In this document: positions 18,385 to 27,160 of the stretch, one piece after another
How the letters are laid out: each line of letters begins with the position of its first letter
How positions within the stretch are numbered: position 1 is the first letter of the stretch
DNA from: Eubacterium barkeri
GTDB lineage: Bacteria; Bacillota; Clostridia; Eubacteriales; Eubacteriaceae
Direction: 5' to 3'
DNA: 64,000 nucleotides
Assembly (NCBI RefSeq): GCF_900107125.1
Contig: NZ_FNOU01000003.1
Span: forward strand, 1-64,000
The notes under the pieces: generated by a model
Told to the model about the DNA's origin: nothing
Seen by the model: the letters and a program-made list of their open reading frames with translations, nothing else
Database searches by the model: none
Position numbers and translations under genes: made by a program

Positions 18385-19521
18385 TTACACCATGATCAGG
18401 CTCAGGATATTTCTGGCCGCCCGACGCAGATTATCCCCGGCATGGGTCATCTGCCATTCAAGCTCCCGGGTATTGGTGCAGGTTGCAAAGGCGGCCGTAA
18501 GGCCAATCTCGTACAAGGCTTCAATCCCCGGCTCCACAGCACCAGAGAGGGCAATAACGGGTATTCCCTGGGCCTTGCCACGTCTGGCCACCCCGGAAAC
18601 CACCTTCCCCATGGCACTTTGAGCATCCGTTCGTCCTTCCCCCGTAATGATATACTGGCTGCCTGCAATGCATCCATCAAAATCCAAAACGTCCAGAATA
18701 ATATCCAGTCCCCCTCTTAGAACTGCCCCCTCCAGAGCGTAAAGGGGCAGGGCGATCCCCCCAGCAGCCCCCATTCCTTTAATACTCTGGAGTTCTTCTT
18801 GCTGTAGTCCTTCTCGGACCAGCCCTTCCATCATCTGGCTAAAATGGGCTAACCCCCGGTCCAGATAATCGATCATTTCCGGATCCGCCCCCTTCTGCGG
18901 TCCAAAGACAGCGGCTGCTCCCCGGGGCCCACAAAGGGGATTATCCACATCGCAGGCGATGGTAATGGGGACTTCCGACAAGGCCTTCGGCAGGCTTCCC
19001 TCAACCCCCATAACACGCATTAAATCAGCGCCACAGCCTTTAAGTCTGTTCCCTTCACCATCCACAAAGCATAAGCCCAGAGCACTGGCCATCCCCATGC
19101 CCCCATCAATGGTTGCACTCCCGCCAATTCCCATAATAATCTGTCGGCAGCCCCGCTTTAATGCGTCTAAAATTAACTCACCGGTCCCATAGGAACTCGT
19201 TTCCATGGGATTTAATTCCTCCGGGGCTAATAAGGGCAAACCAGAGGCCGCAGCCATTTCGATGATAGCCGTACCCTCAGAGGTCATCAGATACCGTGCT
19301 GTCACAGGCCGACCCATGGGATCCTGCACCTGACAGGGAAAGATCTCGCCCCCCAGAGCCTGACCCAGACAGTCCACCAAGCCTTCACCCCCATCGGATA
19401 ACGGCATGCTGACCACCTCAATATTCCCATCGACTCCATGGATTTCTTCGGTCAGAATATGACAAACCTCTGCCGCAGATAAGGACCCCTTATAAGAGTC
19501 CGGTGCCAATACAATTTTCAT
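18385..19521 (-). CDS. Glycerate kinase
   Basis: Phosphorylates D-glycerate with ATP (GarK/GlxK family, usually giving 2-phosphoglycerate), feeding glycolysis. The 378 residues fit the family. Visible are the N-terminal MKIVLAPDSYKGSLSA, the SDGGEGLVD substrate motif, MGIGGSATIDGGMGM, ACDVDNPLCGPRGAA and ITGEGRTDAQSAMGKV. The ATG at 19521 has gggagg 6 bases upstream; the frame stays open 19 codons further but without a site. The partner regulator CdaR follows. No glycerate or diacid transporter is seen next to it in this window. Confidence 0.95.
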   Translation of the reverse strand: MKIVLAPDSYKGSLSAAEVCHILTEEIHGVDGNIEVVSMPLSDGGEGLVDCLGQALGGEIFPCQVQDPMGRPVTARYLMTSEGTAIIEMAAASGLPLLAPEELNPMETSSYGTGELILDALKRGCRQIIMGIGGSATIDGGMGMASALGLCFVDGEGNRLKGCGADLMRVMGVEGSLPKALSEVPITIACDVDNPLCGPRGAAAVFGPQKGADPEMIDYLDRGLAHFSQMMEGLVREGLQQEELQSIKGMGAAGGIALPLYALEGAVLRGGLDIILDVLDFDGCIAGSQYIITGEGRTDAQSAMGKVVSGVARRGKAQGIPVIALSGAVEPGIEALYEIGLTAAFATCTNTRELEWQMTHAGDNLRRAARNILSLIMV

Positions 19522-19655
19522 TGGAAACCTCCCTTCTTTTTCTACCCCCTCCACCTTTATAATGGAAGAGGCAGACACAGCGCTTTTCCTTACCCATACC
19601 GATCATTCTAAACTGATGAAACCCTCGTGAAGGGCGTCCCTCTGCAATCCGATCT

Positions 19656-20465
19656 CTAGGACTTAACAAACTCCAGAAGTGTCGCATTAAATTTATCCGG
19701 CTCTTCCCAGAAAAGCATATGCCCGGAATTTTCAAAGAAAACCGTCTTTGCCCCTGGAATATTCTCTCCAACCCAGGCACTTCCCTGCCAATCGAACACC
19801 TTGCTCTTACGGGCGACACAAACCAGGGTGGGGATATCGATTTTTGGAATAAAATCCCGCCAATCCAGATTGGTATGGTCCCGCATAATTTCGATACGAA
19901 CCTTAGGGGGACATTTGGAAATTTCATCCGCCAGAGTGGTGACCTCTTCCACAGTGGGATCATGATTCAGGCATCCGAAAACTAAACCCTCTGCATTTTC
20001 CCGGGGTGCAAACTCAATGGCGCAGCAGGTGCGAATGAACATCTCCACATCATAACAGCCATTTTGTCCCCAGACCCAATCGGGCCCCGTGTACTGGAGG
20101 GGTGCCTGGTCCACACAAACTAGTTTACCGACGCGATGTTTACCAAATAATTCCAGGTAACTCCAAAGGATAGCCGCCCCCATGGACCACCCCAAAACCG
20201 TGACATCCTCAACATCCAGATGATCCAGCAGGTTTTTAACATCCATGGCATAACGGGCAATTCGGTGGCTTGTTAATGTTTTTTCAGACTCACCGTGTCC
20301 CCGGAAATCCATGAGGATGACCTGGCAATCCTTTGCCAGCACATCGCTGTTATGATCAAAGAACCGAGTGGTACAGGTCCAGCCGGGCAGCATTAATAAT
20401 GGCTTTCCCTCCCCTTTTACCTCATAATACAGTGATACACCATCATTGGTCTTAAATACAGCCAT
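19656..20465 (-). CDS. Alpha/beta-hydrolase fold protein
   Basis: A 269-residue alpha/beta hydrolase with oxyanion region LLMLPGWTC, DFRGHGES, nucleophile elbow GWSMG (Ser), a helical cap (residues about 125-190) and the catalytic His in NSGHMLFWEEP. The acid residue is probably in the region before VFDWQGS. Relatives include haloperoxidase-like and carboxylesterase or lactonase enzymes; the substrate cannot be told. The ATG follows aggagg by 8 bases. It has its own promoter (20494-20522) and a Crp/Fnr-like palindrome about 74 bases upstream of the predicted transcription start, and is separate from glycerate kinase. Confidence 0.88.
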   Translation of the reverse strand: MAVFKTNDGVSLYYEVKGEGKPLLMLPGWTCTTRFFDHNSDVLAKDCQVILMDFRGHGESEKTLTSHRIARYAMDVKNLLDHLDVEDVTVLGWSMGAAILWSYLELFGKHRVGKLVCVDQAPLQYTGPDWVWGQNGCYDVEMFIRTCCAIEFAPRENAEGLVFGCLNHDPTVEEVTTLADEISKCPPKVRIEIMRDHTNLDWRDFIPKIDIPTLVCVARKSKVFDWQGSAWVGENIPGAKTVFFENSGHMLFWEEPDKFNATLLEFVKS

Positions 20466-20493
20466 AATATGACCTCCTCTTATTAATAACCCT

Positions 20494-20522
20494 ATTGTAA
20501 TCCGATTCCATCCTTATTACAA
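20494..20522 (-). promoter_or_regulatory. Sigma-A promoter of the hydrolase gene
   Basis: TTGTAA (minus, 20517-20522) and TACAAT (20494-20499) are 17 bases apart, 29 bases upstream of the hydrolase ATG. Confidence 0.7.
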
Positions 20523-20550
20523 TGGTCCAGGGAGACAAACTTTTTCATGT

Positions 20551-20572
20551 CTATTGTGTGAAATCACAATAG
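20551..20572. promoter_or_regulatory. Candidate Crp/Fnr-family operator
   Basis: A 22-bp perfect palindrome with 8-bp arms CTATTGTG and CACAATAG around six bases. The TTGTG-N6-CACAA core resembles Crp/Fnr family sites. Its centre lies about 74 bases upstream of the predicted hydrolase transcription start, a position used by class I activators. The regulator is not known. Confidence 0.45.
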
Positions 20573-20591
20573 AGAGGTGTCCGATTCCAGT

Positions 20592-20630
20592 CAAAAACCC
20601 CAGATTTCTGATGACGGAAATCTGGGGTTT
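20592..20630 (-). terminator. Strong intrinsic terminator
   Basis: 14-bp perfect arms AAACCCCAGATTTC (20595-20608) and its complement (20617-20630), ending in TTTTTGA on the minus strand, 23 bases after the stop of the small Rpn-tail gene. Confidence 0.92.
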
Positions 20631-20652
20631 AGTTGTGCTACTGTTATTTATG

Positions 20653-20820
20653 TCATTTGAGCTTTTCAACTTCATCGATGGACAGACCGGTGATTTTGGC
20701 TATCTCTGCTACTGGATAATCACGATCAATCATTTTGTTCGCAATTTTAGCACGGGCGTCCATTTCATTCTCATGAAACACAATACCGTCGGTGCTTTCT
20801 ATTTGTTTATTGAACAGCAT
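20653..20820 (-). CDS. Short protein resembling the C-terminal tail of Rpn/YhgA-like nucleases
   Basis: A 55-residue product whose second half (ARAKIANKMIDRDYPVAEIAK, then ITGLSIDEVEKLK) matches the usual C-terminal helical tail of Rpn-family PD-(D/E)XK recombination-promoting nucleases. The nuclease domain itself is absent. The ATG at 20820 follows aaaggag by 8 bases. The frame stays open to 20862 with compatible sequence (MRDNYERKLKGD), so this may be a decayed remnant of a larger gene whose codons happen to look like a ribosome site. A strong terminator follows. Coding as a stand-alone small protein is possible but unproven. Confidence 0.5.
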   Translation of the reverse strand: MLFNKQIESTDGIVFHENEMDARAKIANKMIDRDYPVAEIAKITGLSIDEVEKLK

Positions 20821-20987
20821 ATGATTATCTCCTTTCAGCTTCCGCTCATAATTGTCACGCATTGAAAAAGTACATCTTCAATAGATAACGCACTTATTAT
20901 ACATTATAATGAAATTATTTCAATAGTTCAACGCTTTCAAAAGATTGTTCCTTAAGTTTCTCAAAGCTTTTTGCGGTATTTTGAGGA

Positions 20988-22334
20988 TTATTTCCCTTCG
21001 ATTATGCCAATCATCAATGCATTTTCAACTCGTCTTCGCTCAATTTCGCAGGCCACATGATAGGGCTTCATGACCGTATGATTAAAATTATAGGCATTGG
21101 CGTGGCAACCTCCGCCACAAATAAATCGGCACCAGCACTGGGAGCAATCATCCTTTTCCAACAGATTGGCCTTGGCAAATTCCTCTTTGATGTGAGGGTT
21201 CGTAATCCCCATATCCACGGACCCCATTTTAAAGGCAGTGTTGCCCACAAACTGATGGCAGGGATAGAGATCCCCCTCTGGTGTAACCGCCACGTAGTCC
21301 CGTCCAGCCCCGCAGCCAGAAAGGCGTTTATAGACACAGGGGCCGCCATCCAGCTCCACGTTGAAATGGAAGAAATTGTAATGAAGCCCCTGCTTTTCCC
21401 GATCCAGGTAATCCAGGGCCAGTTGATCGTATTCCGCTAAAATAGCGGGCAAATCCTCTTCCAGCAGGGCATAGGGCTTGGTTTCATCCGTAACCACGGG
21501 CTCCACAGAGATGCTCCCAAAGCCTTCCCGTGCCAGAAAATCCACGTCCTTGGCAAAGTCCAGGTTATACTTGGTGTAGGTCCCCCGAACGTAGTAATCC
21601 TTCTTTCCCTCCCGCATGGTGGCCATTTTCTTAATATCGTCAACGATCAGCTCATAGGAGCCTTTATCGTTGACCGTACGTCGCATCCGATCATTGACTT
21701 CCTTCCGGCCATCCAGACTTAGAACAATATTGTCCATATTATCGTCCAACCACTGCCTATTGTCATCATTTAATAAAACGCCATTGGTTGTCATGGTGAA
21801 GTTGAAATGCTTATGATGGGCTTCTTCCAGTCCTCTGGCATAGTCCACCAAGTCCTTGACCACCTCTAAATTCATGAGGGGCTCTCCCCCGAAAAAATCC
21901 ACTTCCAAATTGACCCGATCCTTGGAGGCTTCTACAATGAAGTCAATGGCTTTTTTACCAACCTCCAGGGACATCAGGCATTTTTCACCATTAAAGTCTC
22001 CCTGGGAAGCAAAGCAATAATTACATTTTAAATTGCAGTCATGGGTAACATGGAGGCACAATGCCTTGATTAAATCATGATTTTTATAAATTTCAGGATC
22101 ATAATCATTTTCAGTGTACAACATCTTTTGGGCAACTAACGCATCCAGCTCTTCCAAAACCTCTGCCAGGGCATCCTCAGAATATTTTTCCTTTAATCCC
22201 TTGATAATGGTCTCTTTATTTTCTTTTCGGTAGCGGTCCAATACATCGTAGGTCATTTCATCCACAGTCAGCAGGGTGCCACTGTTCACGTCCAGTACGA
22301 TATACAAGCCATTCAAATAAAACTTATGAATCAT
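20988..22334 (-). CDS. scfB: Radical SAM SCIFF peptide maturase
   Basis: Radical S-adenosylmethionine enzyme that forms thioether crosslinks from cysteines in the SCIFF peptide. An N-terminal RiPP-recognition-like region (residues 1-85) precedes the radical SAM cluster CxxxCxxC (C100, C104, C107). The middle holds FFGGEPLMN. The C-terminal SPASM domain carries further cluster ligands (CGAGRDY ... YPCHQF and CSQCWCRFICGGGCHAN). The 448 residues match the family. It lies directly downstream of the SCIFF peptide gene scfA with a terminator hairpin between them. The final product of the pathway and its function are not established. Confidence 0.95.
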   Translation of the reverse strand: MIHKFYLNGLYIVLDVNSGTLLTVDEMTYDVLDRYRKENKETIIKGLKEKYSEDALAEVLEELDALVAQKMLYTENDYDPEIYKNHDLIKALCLHVTHDCNLKCNYCFASQGDFNGEKCLMSLEVGKKAIDFIVEASKDRVNLEVDFFGGEPLMNLEVVKDLVDYARGLEEAHHKHFNFTMTTNGVLLNDDNRQWLDDNMDNIVLSLDGRKEVNDRMRRTVNDKGSYELIVDDIKKMATMREGKKDYYVRGTYTKYNLDFAKDVDFLAREGFGSISVEPVVTDETKPYALLEEDLPAILAEYDQLALDYLDREKQGLHYNFFHFNVELDGGPCVYKRLSGCGAGRDYVAVTPEGDLYPCHQFVGNTAFKMGSVDMGITNPHIKEEFAKANLLEKDDCSQCWCRFICGGGCHANAYNFNHTVMKPYHVACEIERRRVENALMIGIIEGK

Positions 22335-22374
22335 TTACTCTTTCCATCCTTTCATGTGAAAGAACGTACGACAT

Positions 22375-22402
22375 AAAAAAGCAGCAACTGCGTTGCTGCT
22401 TT
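22375..22402 (-). terminator. Attenuator hairpin between scfA and scfB
   Basis: Perfect 11-bp arms (22378-22388 and 22392-22402) around a 3-base loop, followed by a T run on the minus strand. It should end most transcripts after the peptide gene and let a fraction reach the maturase, giving peptide in excess of enzyme. Confidence 0.88.
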
Positions 22403-22419
22403 CTAAGCATACTCTTCAA

Positions 22420-22560
22420 TTATTTCTGGTTTTTACATTTCTGATTGCCAACGGTGCAAGAGGTTTTGCAGGCGGATTGACAGGAGGTCTGACATTCGCC
22501 ACACCCCTTATTTTTAGTGTCAGCTAAATTCCCTTTTTTTACAATTGTTACATGTTTCAT
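22420..22560 (-). CDS. scfA: SCIFF ribosomal peptide precursor (six cysteines in forty-five)
   Basis: A 46-residue precursor peptide starting MKHVTIVKKGNLADTK. The core contains six cysteines, with CGECQTSCQSACKTSC followed by a last Cys near the C-terminus, exactly the SCIFF pattern. It is too short for many gene finders. AGGAGG lies 9 bases upstream and is encoded within the last codons of yajC, whose stop is one base before this start, so the two are translationally close. ScfB, encoded downstream, installs thioether bonds to the core. Confidence 0.95.
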   Translation of the reverse strand: MKHVTIVKKGNLADTKNKGCGECQTSCQSACKTSCTVGNQKCKNQK

Positions 22561-22561
22561 C

Positions 22562-22957
22562 TTACTTGTCCTCCTTGGTTTCTTCGTCTTTTACTTCTTC
22601 AAAATCAGCATCCTCTACCTTAGGATCTTCTGTCACTTCTGCCACTTCATCCAGCTCTTCCGGCACATCTTCAATCTCTTCCACATCATCTGCTGTAATG
22701 ACTTTGACAATGGAGGCTTTACGAATCATGGCCTTATTGAAATCTGGAAGCATTTCCAATACGACATTTTCGTCGTCAATGGCAAAGACAATACCATAAA
22801 AGCCACCGGCAGTCATGACTTCATCGCCGACCTTCATGCTCCCCAGCATATCTTTTACTTGTTTTTGCTGTTTGCTCTGGGGGCGAATCAGCACAAAATA
22901 AACGAATACTGCCAATATAACGATCGGCAGGAACTGCAGTAACGTGTTCGTGTTCAT
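22562..22957 (-). CDS. yajC: Preprotein translocase accessory subunit YajC
   Basis: Small membrane partner of the SecDF/SecYEG complex. 131 residues: one N-terminal transmembrane segment (LLQFLPIVILAVFVYFVLI) followed by the conserved RPQSKQQKQVKDMLGSMKVGDEVMTAGGFYG cytoplasmic domain. The last 45 residues are an unusually long, strongly acidic tail rich in Glu and Asp. The ATG at 22957 follows aggagag; an upstream in-frame start has no site. It sits in the conserved queA-tgt-yajC-scfA order. No secDF follows it here. Confidence 0.95.
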   Translation of the reverse strand: MNTNTLLQFLPIVILAVFVYFVLIRPQSKQQKQVKDMLGSMKVGDEVMTAGGFYGIVFAIDDENVVLEMLPDFNKAMIRKASIVKVITADDVEEIEDVPEELDEVAEVTEDPKVEDADFEEVKDEETKEDK

Positions 22958-22967
22958 AAATACTCTC

Positions 22968-25138
<2,171 letters not shown>

Positions 25139-25139
25139 T

Positions 25140-26177
25140 TTAATCCTCCTCTGGCAACTGCAGGGCCATTTGCTCGGCCGTCAGAGCCGGTGTTAACCCC
25201 AGATGGCGATAACCGCCGCTGGTAATCACCCGTCCCCTTGGAGTCCGTGCTAAAAAGCCCAGCTGCATCAGATAGGGCTCGTAGACTTCTTCGATGGTCC
25301 CCCGCTCTTCTCCAATGGAGGCTGCCAGGGTATCAATTCCCACAGGACCTCCGTCAAATTTTTCAATGATGGTGGTCAGCATGATCCGGTCAATTTCATC
25401 CAGGCCCACGGCATCCACTTCAAAGAGCTCCAGGGCTGCGCCAGCCAATTCCCCATTGATGGTACCCTGGCCCTCAATCTCTGCATAATCCCGAACCCGT
25501 TTCAGCAAGCGATTGGCAATCCGGGGGGTTCCCCGGGAACGCATCGCCAGCTCTTCGGCACCACCGTCATCCAGCGCAATGTTCAAAATATGAGCACTTC
25601 GTTTCACGATGGTGCTCAAATCGGTCTTATTATAGAGCTCCAGACGCTGAACCACCCCAAAACGATCCCGAAGGGGTGCTGTTAGAAGGCCTGCCCGGGT
25701 TGTCGCACCCACCAATGTAAAATGGGGCAGCTCCAAACGGACAGACTTTGCCCCAGGGCCTTTTCCAATGATAATATCCAGGGCAAAATCCTCCATCGCA
25801 GGATACAGCACCTCTTCCACTGTCCGTTGAATCCGATGGATTTCATCGATAAAGAGTACATCGCCTTCTTTAAGGGAGGTTAAAATTGAAGCCAAATCCC
25901 CGGGCTTTTCAATGGCAGGGCCAGAAGTGGTTTTGATATTGGTGCCCATTTCCTTGGCAATGATATTCGCTAAGGTCGTTTTCCCCAATCCCGGCGGCCC
26001 GTACAACAGCACATGATCCAGGGATTCTCCCCTGTTTTTAGCCGCCTGGATGAATATGGCCATCTGCCGTTTTACCTTTTTCTGACCGATATAATCCGAT
26101 AGGCATTCTGGTCGAAGGCTCCCTTCAATCTCAATATCTGGCTCTGTAAATTTTGTTGTGACAATTCGATCTTTCAT
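25140..26177 (-). CDS. ruvB: Holliday junction branch migration ATPase RuvB
   Basis: AAA+ motor that drives branch migration with RuvA. 345 residues with Walker [12 protein letters not shown], Walker B FIDEIHR, sensor [20 protein letters not shown], and a C-terminal winged helix ([20 protein letters not shown]). The ATG follows aaaggacagcc. It lies 12 bases after ruvA and one base before queA, in one operon. Confidence 0.98.
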   Translation of the reverse strand: MKDRIVTTKFTEPDIEIEGSLRPECLSDYIGQKKVKRQMAIFIQAAKNRGESLDHVLLYGPPGLGKTTLANIIAKEMGTNIKTTSGPAIEKPGDLASILTSLKEGDVLFIDEIHRIQRTVEEVLYPAMEDFALDIIIGKGPGAKSVRLELPHFTLVGATTRAGLLTAPLRDRFGVVQRLELYNKTDLSTIVKRSAHILNIALDDGGAEELAMRSRGTPRIANRLLKRVRDYAEIEGQGTINGELAGAALELFEVDAVGLDEIDRIMLTTIIEKFDGGPVGIDTLAASIGEERGTIEEVYEPYLMQLGFLARTPRGRVITSGGYRHLGLTPALTAEQMALQLPEED

Positions 26178-26189
26178 GGCTGTCCTTTT

Positions 26190-26807
26190 CTAATTTCTGG
26201 TATTGGCTGACATCAGTGCTTTTTGGAGAATTTCTTCAATGGCCATATCCGGAGTAATGACCCGCTCCACTAAGTCCGATGCTTCAGAGTAGGCAAAGCC
26301 CAAGCCCAGCAGACCATTGACCGCTTCGTTAAATAGATTATCTGTCAGCCGCAGGCTTTCCACCGCTCCACCATCCATTTCTACGTCTGAATGGGGCTCG
26401 TAATTTTTATATTTATCCTTTAATTCCAGAATAACCCGTTCGGCGGTTTTCTTTCCGATCCCCGGTGCCTTAGCAATGGCCTTAGCATCAGCATTCAAGA
26501 TATATCGGATGAGTTCATCTCCCACAAATTGGGAGAGCATCCCCATGGCAACCTTCGGCCCCACGCCACTGACGCCAATAAGAGTCCGGAATAAATCCCG
26601 CTCCTCATGGGTGATAAAGCCATACAAGGCAATATCATCCTCCCGATATACAGGATGCAACAGCAAGCACAGCTCCTGATGCAAAGCTGGCAGCTCAGTC
26701 AGGGTATTCAGCGATACACTGACTCGATACCCAATACCATTATTATCCACCACCACATAGTCTGCGGACTGATCCTCCAGGGTTCCTTTTATATATTCAA
26801 ACAACAT
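26190..26807 (-). CDS. ruvA: Holliday junction DNA helicase subunit RuvA
   Basis: Tetrameric protein that binds four-way junctions and loads RuvB. 205 residues: an N-terminal OB fold (MLFEYIKGTLEDQSADYVVV), two helix-hairpin-helix motifs (LIGVSGVGPKVAMGML and AKAPGIGKKTAERVI) and a C-terminal domain that binds RuvB. The frame stays open another 60 codons upstream through repeat-like intergenic sequence, but the ATG at 26807 has TGGAGG next to it and gives the conserved start. Spacing from GGAGG to ATG is short (3 bases). First gene of the ruvAB-queA-tgt-yajC-scfAB run. Confidence 0.96.
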   Translation of the reverse strand: MLFEYIKGTLEDQSADYVVVDNNGIGYRVSVSLNTLTELPALHQELCLLLHPVYREDDIALYGFITHEERDLFRTLIGVSGVGPKVAMGMLSQFVGDELIRYILNADAKAIAKAPGIGKKTAERVILELKDKYKNYEPHSDVEMDGGAVESLRLTDNLFNEAVNGLLGLGFAYSEASDLVERVITPDMAIEEILQKALMSANTRN

Positions 26808-26881
26808 CGGCCTCCATTTAATCTCAATTGTTTTATTGTACCAATTCCCTTCCCCCTTTTCAACTGCAATCCCATGGAAAA

Positions 26882-27160
26882 AGCCACCCGCAGGTGGCTC
26901 AGACTGTCGACAAACCCAGGGAAGGGTGATGATAAAAATACGAGAACCCCGGCGCCCCTGCGGGCTGGCATTTTGGGCTTTCATCAAATTAAGAAAGCCA
27001 ACACGCCCTAAACCTTATCAAAACCGAAGGTTTTGCGCACTGACGACTGAAGGCTTTCCCTTTGTTCATCAGCGCTTGGGGTCCGGGGTGAATCTTTTTT
27101 ATCCTCTCCCTGACCGCGCTAAGGCACTTTGTCTACGCTTTGAGCCACCCGCAGGTGGCT
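26882..27160. repeat. Structured intergenic stretch bounded by two copies of an 18-bp palindrome
   Basis: The palindrome AGCCACC-CGCA-GGTGGCT occurs at 26882-26899 and again, identical and in the same orientation, at 27143-27160. The copy near ruvA is followed by TTTTT on the minus strand and could terminate transcription. The other overlaps the stop codon of the EAL gene. Between them are a hairpin with a UUCG-type loop (AAAACC, TTCG, GGTTTT) and a GGCTTTC/GAAAGCC pair. No gene is seen. It may be a mobile extragenic element or a structured RNA. Confidence 0.6.

Noticed and set aside
26808-26987. Sixty-codon N-terminal extension of RuvA
   Set aside because: It reads through the repeat-like intergenic stretch and the conserved RuvA start MLFEYIKG has its own GGAGG site.
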